Assembly (NCBI GenBank): GCA_903826405.1
Contig: CAIKEH010000055.1
Location: 124,001-188,000, forward strand
DNA length: 64,000 bases
Direction of reading: 5' to 3'
DNA from: an uncultured bacterium
GTDB lineage: Bacteria > Bacteroidota > Bacteroidia > Chitinophagales > Chitinophagaceae
Of the stretch, positions 1 to 8,773 are shown piece by piece; positions within the stretch are counted from its first letter, which is position 1, and each line of letters opens with the position of its first letter. The notes beneath the pieces are model-generated. The model worked only from the letters and a program-made list of their open reading frames with translations. It was not told the origin of the DNA and searched no databases. Position numbers and translations under genes: made by a program.

Positions 1-1359
1 ATGAAGTTGAAGATAATAGTAATGTTCCTGTACGTGGTGGCATCATTGCAGATGGTGGCTCAGACCCCACGGCAGGATATTCAACGCCTGATGACCGTTG
101 CGGAAAGGAATTACCCACTCTTGCGATCCAAGTCATTTGATGTTCTATCCGCTGAAAAACAGGTGGATATCATGAAGAGTTCTGTCATCCCTTCTCTGGA
201 TGCTGCTTATCAGGTTGGATATGGCACTCACAACGGTATCGCCGGGTTATATAATCCCCAATATCTTATGGCGCTGAGTGCGCCACCTTCTGCAGAGAAT
301 AGTGCTTCAGGAGTTTTCGGTAGTGCAGCAAGCCTTTTGTTGAACTGGCAACCCGTTACATTCGGACAGCGCAAGTCACAAGTCGATTATGCCCGCGCAG
401 GAACAGACGTGGCCAGGGCAGATGAGAAGAATGCCATTTTCAACCATCAGGCCAGGGTGATCGATGTATATCTAGATGCATTGACCGCCAACGAAATAGT
501 CAAGGTAAACGAAGATAACTTGAAGCGCTGTGAAGCCAACCTCACTCAAGTGAGTTCGCTGGTGAACAGCGGCATAAAGCCAGGTGTGGACACTGCTTTG
601 TTCAAATCTGAACTGTCCAAGGCAAGAGTGGACCTGCTTAATAGCAGGAAATATCAAGACCAGTATCGCATACTTTTGTCACAACTACTGGCCACCGATA
701 GTGTCATCATTTTCACCGGGAAACCTTTTTTCAACAGCCTTCCATCCTATGGTAATGATACGCAAGGCATTCCACATCCCTTGGTGAGTCTTTATGAATC
801 GAATGTTGCAGCCGGGATCTCCCACCGGAACATGCTTTCGAAAACGACGATGCCTACACTCGGTTTTTGGGGGAATACTTACGTGAGGGGCTCAGGGCTT
901 CATTATGATGGTACGATCAAGTCCACCGATGGGCTGGGATTCCAAAGATATAATTACGGTGTCGGACTTCAGTTGAGCATGCCATTACTGCAGGGTCTTC
1001 GAGTGAAGCCTCAACTGGAAAGAGATGAACTGTTGGTGCGTTCGGAGACGGAAAAACTCAATGAAGTGAAGCTGCGACTTAGCAAGCAGCAGGAGATCGC
1101 TGATACATTGTTGAACAATGCATTTGCTGTGGCTAGAGAAAGTCCAATGTTCTTAGAATCCGCTCAGTATTCATACCGTGCGATAGGCTCCCGTTATGGA
1201 TCTGGATTGGCTACCTATGCCGATCTGATCCAGACACAATACACATTGCTCAGGGCGGAAACAGAACAGAAGCTTTATTATATGGCCGTTTGGAAGGCTT
1301 GGTTATACAAAGCAGCAGTAGCAGGAGACCTGAACTTATTCATAAACCGGATCAACTGA
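1..1359 (+). CDS. TolC-family outer-membrane efflux protein
   Basis: Outer-membrane factor of a tripartite efflux system, expected to form the trimeric channel through the outer membrane. The 452-residue product starts at the first base of the window with a convincing signal peptide (charged MKLK, hydrophobic stretch, cleavage near VAQ), so the start is probably real although nothing upstream can be seen. The length and the two alpha-helical, coiled-coil-rich halves (roughly residues 110-230 and 330-440) fit the OEP family. It is followed after 7 bases by an RND pump and then by an adaptor, so it leads the visible part of a complete efflux operon. The order channel-pump-adaptor differs from the common adaptor-pump-channel order. 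A regulator could lie upstream of the window. The substrate cannot be told from sequence. Confidence 0.9.
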   Translation: MKLKIIVMFLYVVASLQMVAQTPRQDIQRLMTVAERNYPLLRSKSFDVLSAEKQVDIMKSSVIPSLDAAYQVGYGTHNGIAGLYNPQYLMALSAPPSAENSASGVFGSAASLLLNWQPVTFGQRKSQVDYARAGTDVARADEKNAIFNHQARVIDVYLDALTANEIVKVNEDNLKRCEANLTQVSSLVNSGIKPGVDTALFKSELSKARVDLLNSRKYQDQYRILLSQLLATDSVIIFTGKPFFNSLPSYGNDTQGIPHPLVSLYESNVAAGISHRNMLSKTTMPTLGFWGNTYVRGSGLHYDGTIKSTDGLGFQRYNYGVGLQLSMPLLQGLRVKPQLERDELLVRSETEKLNEVKLRLSKQQEIADTLLNNAFAVARESPMFLESAQYSYRAIGSRYGSGLATYADLIQTQYTLLRAETEQKLYYMAVWKAWLYKAAVAGDLNLFINRIN

Positions 1360-1366
1360 TCATACC

Positions 1367-4300
1367 ATGTTCCTACTTCGTGCCGCCTTAAGGAATCCCA
1401 TCACGGTACTGGTCACCGTTCTGACGGTTTTCTTCTTTTCCTTTCTGGCCATCAAGAAAATGAAGATCGACATCTTCCCTGATCTGGGCATACCCGTCAT
1501 CTATATCGCCCAGCCCTATGGTGGACTTTCTCCTGAGCAGATGGAAGGGTTCATTACAAACTACTATGAGACGATGATGGTTTACGTGTCGGGGGTCAAG
1601 TCCATCGAGTCGAAATCGGTTCAGGGTGTTTCCCTCATTAAAATTCAATTTCAGGAAGGAGTAGACATGAGTGAGGCGATGTCCGAGGTGTTGAGTGATG
1701 TCAACCGTGCAAGAACCTTCATGCCCGTGGGAACTCCGACGCCTTTCCTGCTGCGCTTCGATGCAGGAAGCCTTCCACTAGGAAAGTTGGTATTCAGTTC
1801 CAACACGTATACTCTTGGGGAGATACAAGACATAGCTCTTTTCCGCGTCAGACCCATCTTTGCGACACTTCCGGGTGTTTCCTCACCTCCGCCTTTCGGA
1901 GGTAATCAGAAGACCGTTGTGGTGAATGTGGATCCGGAACGGATCAGAGGATATAATTTATCACCTGATGATGTGGTACAGGAATTGGCCAAAGCGAACA
2001 GTGTTCTGCCTGCAGGTAATATCCGCGTTGGGGACCAGACCCTGATCACTGCACAGAATGCAGTAGTGGAGAATGTGAAGGAACTGGAGAATGTTCCGAT
2101 CAGGAAAGGCATCGGGTCGGCTGTCTACCTTAGGGATATAGCACATGTATCCATCGGATCCGATGTGACAACCAGCTTTGCGTTGGTCAATGGCCACAAG
2201 TCCATCTATATACCTGTGACCAAAAGGGCAAGTTCATCTACATGGGATGTGGTGCAATTGGTAAAAAAATCGATTCCGGAGTTGCAGGCGGCCATTCCGG
2301 ACGGCATCAAGGTTTCTTTCGAATTCGACCAATCAGGATATGTGGTCAATGCCGTGCGCAGCGTATTGTCGGAGACCATAACGGGAGCCATCCTGACCGG
2401 ATTGATGGTACTTCTTTTCCTCGGGAATCTACGGAGTTCCCTCATCGTGGTACTGACGATACCATTGGCATTGCTGACAAGCGTCATTCTGCTTTCCATA
2501 ACAGGCCAAACGATAAACATCATGACCCTTGGCGGACTCGCACTGGCCGTGGGCATATTGGTGGACATGGCCACGGTAACCGTGGAAAGCATACACCAGA
2601 ACATGCAGAAGGGGTTGACGAAATCACAGGCCATCTGGAAAGGCTGCAAGGATGTGGCATCCCCCAAAATGCTCATCATGTTCTGCATTCTATCCATTTT
2701 CGCCCCGGCTATGTTCATGACTGGTGTACCCAAGGGGATGTTCTTGCCATTGGCACTTGCTGTCGGCTTCTCCGTGATTGCTGCTTTCATCTTCGCCCTT
2801 TCCTTCGTGCCGGTTATGGCTAATTGGATATTGGACTATGACCCTGATAAAGAAATGGCCAAAGAATCCAACCTGCGTTTCGAACGGTTCAAGGTCCGCT
2901 ATCTGGATTGGCTTCGGCGTTTCATTTCCGTTGGTCAGTGGAAGACGGTCGCTTATGTGTGCGTTTCTGCGATACTCGGAGGCACGATGTTTGTACTCAT
3001 CGGCAAGGAACTCTTTCCCAAGGTTGATGCGGATCAGGCCCAATTCCGGATCAGGATGCCGCTGGGAACACGGCTAGAAAGAACGGAAGAGGCCACGCAA
3101 AAAATGTTGAAGATCGCGGACAGTATCACCAACCACCAAGTTGATGCAAGCTCTGCTTTTGTGGGAACCCAGCCGTCCACTTATCCAACTAACACTATCT
3201 ATCTTTTCACGCGTGGTCCCAATGAATCGGTCGTCAACATTGCCTTGAAAAAGAAATCGGGCATCCCTATAGAGGAATTCAAGGAGCGATTGAGGGCTGC
3301 GGTGAAGGCAGAGATGCCTGATGCCACTATTTCCTTCGAGCCTGGTGACTTAGTTGAGGCGGTTCTGGACCTTGGGACGGACACCCCGATAGAAGTTGCC
3401 GTGGTTGGCAGGGATCTATCCAAGACACGGAAGATCGCGACAGATCTGCTGGCAAAAATGAAGGGGATTGATTTCCTGCGAGACCAGATCATCGCTACAC
3501 CCCTGGATTATCCTGTTATCAAAATGAATATCGACCGTGTGAAAGCCGGTCAGATGGGTATGACCACGGAACAAGTGGCACGATCCATGGTGGCCGCCAC
3601 TTCATCCAGCAGGTTCACCCAGATCAATTATTGGCTGGACAAGAACAGTGGCGTCTCTTATCAGGTACAGGTGCAGTATCCCGAATATAAGATGAATCAT
3701 GCTGAAGAATTATTGCTGGTCCCCCTGAACAGCAGTGTGGAGAGCCCCGTGCTTGTCAGAGATGTAGCCACCCTGTCCAAGACGACCATGCCCGGTGAAT
3801 TTGAACGTTTGAACCTGCAACGATATATTGCCATCACGGCGAATATCCATGGTAAAGATCTTGGGGGTGCTATCACTATCGTCAAAAAAGCGATCGCTGC
3901 ATTGGGCGAATTGCCTAAAGGGGTTAAGATCATCATTAAAGGCCAGTCCCCATTGTTGGATGAAACGCAGGCGGAACTTCGTTTCGGTCTGCTCGTTGCC
4001 ATCGTGGTCATCCTGCTCATGCTGACGGTTTTTTTCCAGTCATTCAGACTCTCCATGGCCATTTTATCCATCGTACCTTCTGTGCTCTTCGGATCATTAT
4101 TCCTCTTGTGGGCCAGCGGCCATACGCTCAATATCCAATCCTATATGGGTTCGATAATGGCCATTGCCGTGGCGGTATCCAACGCCATATTATACGTTAC
4201 CAATGCAGAACGATATCGTAAGGATCATCAAGAGACCCCTGCATTAAGCGGAGCTTCCCACAGATTAAGGCCGATACTCATGACCACTCTGGCCATGATC

Positions 4301-4522
4301 GTGGGTATGATCCCACTCGCGATCGGGATAGGGGAGGGGGGTGAACAGACCGCTCCACTGGGTGTTGCGGTCATCGGAGGCCTGCTTCTTTCCACGATCA
4401 GTACACTTGTTTTCCTCCCCATGATCTATACGCAGATGGCGGGCAAGAAGGCATATGTTCACCCATCCCTGGATCCCAACGACCCCCGGAGCACATTCTA
4501 CGAAAATCCATCCCAAAGTTGA
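1367..4522 (+). CDS. RND efflux pump, inner-membrane permease
   Basis: Inner-membrane pump of the AcrB/MexF type, 1051 residues, the normal size for the family. It has the expected layout: TM1 near residues 10-30, a large periplasmic domain, a TM block near 330-540, a second periplasmic domain and a final TM block near 860-1030. The TM4 region reads GILVDMATVTVES: the first acidic relay residue is present (D400, codon at 2564) but the second is Met (M401). In the TM10 region the Lys of AcrB-like pumps is replaced by Ser (S938 in AVSNAIL, near 4178). The stop overlaps a possible TTG start of the adaptor gene. Whether it is coupled in a different way or has lost activity cannot be decided here; the rest of the frame is intact and the operon is complete, which argues against decay. 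Confidence 0.95.
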   Translation: MFLLRAALRNPITVLVTVLTVFFFSFLAIKKMKIDIFPDLGIPVIYIAQPYGGLSPEQMEGFITNYYETMMVYVSGVKSIESKSVQGVSLIKIQFQEGVDMSEAMSEVLSDVNRARTFMPVGTPTPFLLRFDAGSLPLGKLVFSSNTYTLGEIQDIALFRVRPIFATLPGVSSPPPFGGNQKTVVVNVDPERIRGYNLSPDDVVQELAKANSVLPAGNIRVGDQTLITAQNAVVENVKELENVPIRKGIGSAVYLRDIAHVSIGSDVTTSFALVNGHKSIYIPVTKRASSSTWDVVQLVKKSIPELQAAIPDGIKVSFEFDQSGYVVNAVRSVLSETITGAILTGLMVLLFLGNLRSSLIVVLTIPLALLTSVILLSITGQTINIMTLGGLALAVGILVDMATVTVESIHQNMQKGLTKSQAIWKGCKDVASPKMLIMFCILSIFAPAMFMTGVPKGMFLPLALAVGFSVIAAFIFALSFVPVMANWILDYDPDKEMAKESNLRFERFKVRYLDWLRRFISVGQWKTVAYVCVSAILGGTMFVLIGKELFPKVDADQAQFRIRMPLGTRLERTEEATQKMLKIADSITNHQVDASSAFVGTQPSTYPTNTIYLFTRGPNESVVNIALKKKSGIPIEEFKERLRAAVKAEMPDATISFEPGDLVEAVLDLGTDTPIEVAVVGRDLSKTRKIATDLLAKMKGIDFLRDQIIATPLDYPVIKMNIDRVKAGQMGMTTEQVARSMVAATSSSRFTQINYWLDKNSGVSYQVQVQYPEYKMNHAEELLLVPLNSSVESPVLVRDVATLSKTTMPGEFERLNLQRYIAITANIHGKDLGGAITIVKKAIAALGELPKGVKIIIKGQSPLLDETQAELRFGLLVAIVVILLMLTVFFQSFRLSMAILSIVPSVLFGSLFLLWASGHTLNIQSYMGSIMAIAVAVSNAILYVTNAERYRKDHQETPALSGASHRLRPILMTTLAMIVGMIPLAIGIGEGGEQTAPLGVAVIGGLLLSTISTLVFLPMIYTQMAGKKAYVHPSLDPNDPRSTFYENPSQS

Positions 4523-4542
4523 ATCACATGCAAAGCGGAAAT

Positions 4543-5640
4543 ATGACCATCAAAATAAGCGGACTACACTACCTGCAACTGACCATGATGCTGTTATTGT
4601 TGGTCTCCTGTAACAACGATCCTGCGCCGGTAGAAAATAAAACAGCTTCAAAGGCTGATTCAACACAGGTGTTTATTCTGGAGAAGGACACCCTTTCCCG
4701 GACCATGACGTTTCCGGGAGAACTCACCCCAATGAACAAAGCGCAAGAGTTCGCGAAGGTTGCAGGCCATGTACGTAGAATTTATGTGGATATTGGTGAT
4801 CATGTTCGTGCCGGCCAGGTGATCGCAGTGCTGGATGCGCCGGAACTGATCGCGAATGAAGCTCAGGTGAGTGCCGATGTGCAGGCAGCCAAAGCAAGGC
4901 TGGCCAGTTCACGCGATGCGTTCAGCAGACTTCAACTAGCCGCTCATGTAGAAGGCACCATTGCATTGGGCGAGTTGGAAAAAATGCGAAACCAGTTGAC
5001 CGCGGACAGCATGGGATATGAAGCTGCAAGAGCCAAAAGGGTATCCTATGCACAGATCCAAGATTATCTGTATATACGGGCACCCTTTAATGGTATCGTC
5101 TCTCAACGTAATGTGGACCCTGGAACCCTGGTGGGTACTGGTAGCGCCACACCTCTTTTCATCATTGAGGATAATCTGTTACTTAGACTCCGACTGGCCG
5201 TTCCGGAGCTATATTTGGCCACTGTACCTCATAATGGGATCGTGCACTTCAAGGTGGATGCCTATCCCGGGGAAACATTCACGGCAAAGTTGTCGAGGAG
5301 GTCGGGTGCATTGGATGTCCGGAACCGCACCGAAACTTGGGAATTCCTATATGATAATCATTCCGGAAAACTCGAGTCCGGGATGTATACGAATGTGATG
5401 CTGGACATGGACAGGAAGCTGTCCTCCTTCGTTGTGCCTCAAACTGCAGTGGTCACCAACCTGGAAAGATCTTCGGTCATTCGAGTGAAGGATGGCAAGG
5501 CCGAGTGGGTGGATGTAAAGAGCAGTATCAACAATGATCAATCCACGGAGATTGTTGGAACGCTGAACACGGGCGACACTTTAGTGAAATTCGCGGTAGA
5601 TGACATCAAGCCGGGCAAAGTATTGATCACCAAAAAGTGA
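4543..5640 (+). CDS. RND efflux periplasmic adaptor (membrane fusion) lipoprotein
   Basis: Adaptor joining the RND pump to the TolC-type channel. The product has a lipoprotein signal peptide ending in LLLLVSC, then a lipoyl-like half (VRRIYVDIGDHVRAGQVIAVLDAPE), an alpha-helical hairpin around residues 110-150, a second lipoyl half and a beta-barrel plus membrane-proximal domain. The frame stays open upstream to a TTG at 4519 that overlaps the stop of the pump gene, and there is another ATG at 4528. I chose the ATG at 4543 because it follows a weak purine-rich site (GCGGAA) and gives a compact signal peptide. At about 365 residues the length is typical. It ends just 21 bases from the convergent gene at 5662-7176. 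Confidence 0.92.
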   Translation: MTIKISGLHYLQLTMMLLLLVSCNNDPAPVENKTASKADSTQVFILEKDTLSRTMTFPGELTPMNKAQEFAKVAGHVRRIYVDIGDHVRAGQVIAVLDAPELIANEAQVSADVQAAKARLASSRDAFSRLQLAAHVEGTIALGELEKMRNQLTADSMGYEAARAKRVSYAQIQDYLYIRAPFNGIVSQRNVDPGTLVGTGSATPLFIIEDNLLLRLRLAVPELYLATVPHNGIVHFKVDAYPGETFTAKLSRRSGALDVRNRTETWEFLYDNHSGKLESGMYTNVMLDMDRKLSSFVVPQTAVVTNLERSSVIRVKDGKAEWVDVKSSINNDQSTEIVGTLNTGDTLVKFAVDDIKPGKVLITKK

Positions 5641-5661
5641 TACAATCGCTCTTCACTTCTT

Positions 5662-7176
5662 TTAGCTATTCAGTAGCGGTTCGATCCAGGATGCCAGTTC
5701 AATAGGTACGAAATAGACGAAGGATCGTTTGTCGAATTCATCCCTTTCCTTGCACAAGAGCATATTGCTCTGTTTCATCGTATTGATGAAGGTTTCATTG
5801 ATGTGGTTTATGCTGACGCTTCTCCTTGTTTTTTGTATCTCCGGTTCTTTATTGGTGACCCCGAGGATCTTATTGATGGAACTGATGTCCATTTTTCTGT
5901 CATCCAAAGAGGACGTGACCATACTTTTCAGCAGTTCCCTTTCCACTGGGGTGAGTGTATTGAGGAAGAATTGAAAGTCGGTTTTTCTCCTATTGAGTTC
6001 CTGTTGAAGGGATTCCTGGACAGCATACGAATCCAGAGGTGGAGTTTCGACAGTTTCGATTGGGTAGGGCTCATTCATTATAGGGGCATCAGCAGTCATC
6101 TTATTTTTAAGTTTCTTTCTCTTTCTGTGAATGATCAGTCCGCCTGCCATCACCATGAGTGCAAGTGGTGCCATCAATTGATTTGAAGTAATGTCAATAC
6201 CGATTTGATGACCGAATGTAGTGGGTAATGGATCATATATCCGCGTGCCATGCAGTGTATCAAATGAAGATCTAAGTAATCCTATTTTCCGGTAAATCAA
6301 TGTCCCCTTGTTTTCATTGATGAAATATAGCGTGTCTTTCAGGCGAATAAGTGCTGATTGATCGATGGCACACCCTTCCCGTCCAAAATATTGAATGATA
6401 TTCAGGATCTCGTCTCTCTTGGTGCTCGTCAGTTTATTTAATTGATTCCGGGGAAAGTCGATCCATGTCAATTCGTTACTTCCGGGAAGCACCCATGACA
6501 TGTCATTCCCGTTCCAGGTGAATGTTTCGATCGGAATTTGAAGTTCATTTCTTTCATTTTTCTTGCCAAGGGTTTTCCATTGTCTGTTCTTCCAATCGAA
6601 GCTATACACACTGTCTGATATGAGAGGGGAATTATTTTGTGTGGGATCTCTCCATGTTCTATTAAGAAGATAAAATTTGTCACTTTCGCGATCGAAAAAG
6701 TAAGGGTTGTACTCAGTTGCCAACCTCCCTGTGCCTTGTGCCACTTCCCACTCCCCCACTCTGGGCATGAAGAATGTGAAGAAATCGCGAGTTTGCCAGA
6801 AACCATATCCTCCATACTGCATTAGGGTGTCGTTCCTTATGAAGGGCATCATGCCAAAATTTGATCCTGAATATTTGGTTGAATCCAGACGATTAAAGGA
6901 AAAGGTATCGTCATTTTTGTAGAGTTGGTATACTTGTTGACTGCCATCAGTCAAAAAATAAGTAGTCTTTTTTTCTTTAACCAGTATAAAGTGTAGGGGA
7001 GGTTTATTTATAATTCCGAATGAAAATTTTAAGGGGAGATAATTTATGCAACTGGAAACCGTGTCTGAAGCTAACAGTTGAAGGATGAATGTTTCACTAG
7101 GGGAAAATAGTGAATTCTGTGCTTGGATGGTAAAAGAGATCAAGCAGATAAGTATGGTTGAAGTGGTGCGCTTCAT
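5662..7176 (-). CDS. Putative membrane-tethered regulator: periplasmic domain, TM helix, HTH-like C-terminus
   Basis: I do not recognise a named family. The 504-residue product has a signal peptide (cleavage near IQAQ), an exported region of about 310 residues rich in aromatic residues with kelch/propeller-like strands (YGGYGFWQTRDFFTFF, VYSFDWKNRQWKTLG), one TM helix near 337-355 (LMAPLALMVMAGGLI) and a basic stop-transfer segment RKRKKLKNK. The cytoplasmic tail of about 150 residues contains TPVERELLKSMV and INKILGVTNKEPEIQKTRR, followed by NHINETF. That pattern resembles the winged-helix-like tails of several Bacteroidota membrane proteins. The inferred role is a one-component sensor-regulator. 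The gene stands alone, convergent with the RND operon, and it and its upstream region are AT-richer than the neighbours. Confidence 0.6.
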   Translation of the reverse strand: MKRTTSTILICLISFTIQAQNSLFSPSETFILQLLASDTVSSCINYLPLKFSFGIINKPPLHFILVKEKKTTYFLTDGSQQVYQLYKNDDTFSFNRLDSTKYSGSNFGMMPFIRNDTLMQYGGYGFWQTRDFFTFFMPRVGEWEVAQGTGRLATEYNPYFFDRESDKFYLLNRTWRDPTQNNSPLISDSVYSFDWKNRQWKTLGKKNERNELQIPIETFTWNGNDMSWVLPGSNELTWIDFPRNQLNKLTSTKRDEILNIIQYFGREGCAIDQSALIRLKDTLYFINENKGTLIYRKIGLLRSSFDTLHGTRIYDPLPTTFGHQIGIDITSNQLMAPLALMVMAGGLIIHRKRKKLKNKMTADAPIMNEPYPIETVETPPLDSYAVQESLQQELNRRKTDFQFFLNTLTPVERELLKSMVTSSLDDRKMDISSINKILGVTNKEPEIQKTRRSVSINHINETFINTMKQSNMLLCKERDEFDKRSFVYFVPIELASWIEPLLNS

Positions 7177-7291
7177 AGTTGGTAAAATACTTTCTATTAG
7201 GGAGGCTATGTTTCGATTGGCATATCGAATTTAATTAAAAATATATCATTTAATATGATTTGAAGTGGTCGTCAAGGGGTCAATTTTCAAT

Positions 7292-7303
7292 GTGAATATT
7301 CAC
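7292..7303. promoter_or_regulatory. 12-bp perfect palindrome, possible operator
   Basis: GTGAATATTCAC is a perfect palindrome 116 bases upstream of the start of the minus-strand putative regulator gene. A 12-bp perfect palindrome in an AT-rich spacer fits a dimeric repressor site but could arise by chance. There is no repeat copy nearby. Confidence 0.25.
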
Positions 7304-7755
7304 TTATTCTATTTATCAGAATCCGAAGACTATTGATCCCATCTATCTACAGGAAGTTTAATATACACTTGGTTTTTTCAGTATTACCCTTTCTATTGAC
7401 TATATAAAGCCGATTATTTATCAGCCCGTTGGAGTGTGTGTTTTATCCATACTGAATGAATAGTGGGCTTTTATCCTTATGTAATAAAGTAGTTATTTGC
7501 GCATTAAGCTTACCGGATCCTGTCAAATTGGGTAAATATCGGTAATGGACCATAATCATCACCTAATCACCAATCAAAAACCAATTTTGCTTGGATACTG
7601 ATTTTATATTTGTCTTGATTTGTTTTTAAACTTATAGTCTTGTTTTGTGCGTAGAATTTCATTTTGGAAGATTTGATTAAGGAAATGATATTCATTCAAA
7701 TCTGGCATCATGATCATTCTGTTCTGTCAGTCGTTGCAAATCAAAGGAAATCACC

Positions 7756-7793
7756 AATGGGCCGTTGACATGTTGACCATGTTTCGGCCCATT
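7756..7793. terminator. Stem-loop with 9-bp perfect arms
   Basis: AATGGGCCG at 7756-7764 pairs perfectly with CGGCCCATT at 7785-7793. A second nested pair, ACATG (7768-7772) and CATGT (7778-7782), continues the hairpin across short internal loops. It lies 87 bases past the stop of the minus-strand lipoprotein gene at 7881. No long U-run follows on either strand, so an intrinsic terminator is only one possibility; an mRNA 3'-end stabilising hairpin or a repeat element would look the same. Confidence 0.4.
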
Positions 7794-7880
7794 CATTTTG
7801 AGAAGGAAATTTGGGGTTTCGAGGATACAATTCGAACCTGCCGAACCTGTAACTATACCGTAATTCGGAATCCGTAATTG

Positions 7881-8471
7881 TTAGTATTCCACCCCTGAAT
7901 TGCACATCAATTTCGACAAAAGCCATTTGCCGTTCTCTTTTCTCATCTGGTAATGAAAGTCCGCTTGCTCACTGTTATGACCGTGTAGGGTCAATGTGGC
8001 TAACGCGCTATCGCCATGTAATTCGGAACTTACCTGACCGTTCTTGTAGGGCGCTATATAATCCAAGGCGCAGTGAAAGCGATCCATTGCCAGCCCTGCC
8101 GGTATCTCATTCTCTTTTTGTGTCTTCCAGATCTTTGCACAGGCCTGATAAAAGCGGGTTTCATTCTCCAGTAGTTCGTCACTGATGAATCCTGATGATC
8201 TCAATAATTCCAGGTAGGCATGCAGGCTGTCTTCGTTCAATTTGAGATGATGCGGTGTATCCTGGACGAATCTAATATGTCCCAAAGCATCCTGATGTTG
8301 TTCATACCAGGCAAAAAAGCCTTGAACTGATTCACGGATCTCTGTGGTGTCCGGGTGAGTGGAAACCAAGGTATCCTTGGCTGCTGGCGCCAAAGTTTGT
8401 TCAACTTTTTTCTCTTTGCAACCCAAGATCATGATCAGGCTGACGACAAAGGATATTGTTAGCGATCTCAT
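7881..8471 (-). CDS. DUF3828-like lipoprotein
   Basis: Small exported lipoprotein of 196 residues. The signal peptide ends in the lipobox ILGC with Cys18, so the protein should be lipid-anchored. The mature part has the segment VQGFFAWYEQHQDAL, followed by VQDTPHHLKLNEDSL and a C-terminal core ADFHYQMRKENGKWLLSKL. This layout resembles DUF3828 and related small NTF2-like secreted proteins that carry an aromatic helix and end in a beta hairpin. No function can be assigned. It is a single gene with about 300 bases of empty sequence upstream and the stem-loop at 7756-7793 downstream. Confidence 0.7.
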   Translation of the reverse strand: MRSLTISFVVSLIMILGCKEKKVEQTLAPAAKDTLVSTHPDTTEIRESVQGFFAWYEQHQDALGHIRFVQDTPHHLKLNEDSLHAYLELLRSSGFISDELLENETRFYQACAKIWKTQKENEIPAGLAMDRFHCALDYIAPYKNGQVSSELHGDSALATLTLHGHNSEQADFHYQMRKENGKWLLSKLMCNSGVEY

Positions 8472-8773
8472 GTGGTGTAATATTTAGTTGTATAGATGAG
8501 TGTAAACTCTGTTGGGAGGGTGAACATATTCAATTTACTGTTAATTCATCATGCCATATTCCGCCTATAGCGTATTTCTTCGCCCCTTGTATACAATTAT
8601 TTAAATCAATTTTCGTCCGATTTATTCAGTACTCAAGTGGAGGGTAAAGTTGATTTACTGCTTTGCCTTACACTTTCATTGTTCTTGATAAAGAACTTAC
8701 TCGATCAGTGTATAACTATTTCAGGGATATGATCGAATTTCTCCTTTTGGAAATATTAAAAGCAGATATCTGT
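8472..8773. other. 302-bp intergenic region, nothing recognised
   Basis: AT-rich spacer between two minus-strand genes. I see no promoter match, hairpin or small gene that I can support. A plus-strand frame from 8663 continues antisense into the hydrolase gene and looks like a shadow. Confidence 0.5.

Larger units (their letters stand above)
7177..7880. other. 704-bp AT-rich intergenic region
   Basis: No convincing coding sequence lies here; a 61-codon minus-strand frame at 7741-7926 overlaps the next gene and has no family look. Two symmetrical elements stand out. One is a perfect 12-bp palindrome, GTGAATATTCAC, at 7292-7303, upstream of the gene that starts at 7176. The other is a strong stem-loop at 7756-7793. 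No TAnnTTTG promoter match was found in the correct orientation for the minus-strand gene. Confidence 0.6.

Noticed and set aside
7741-7926. 61-codon minus-strand open frame
   Set aside because: It contains the 7756-7793 stem-loop and overlaps the end of the DUF3828-like gene in another frame.
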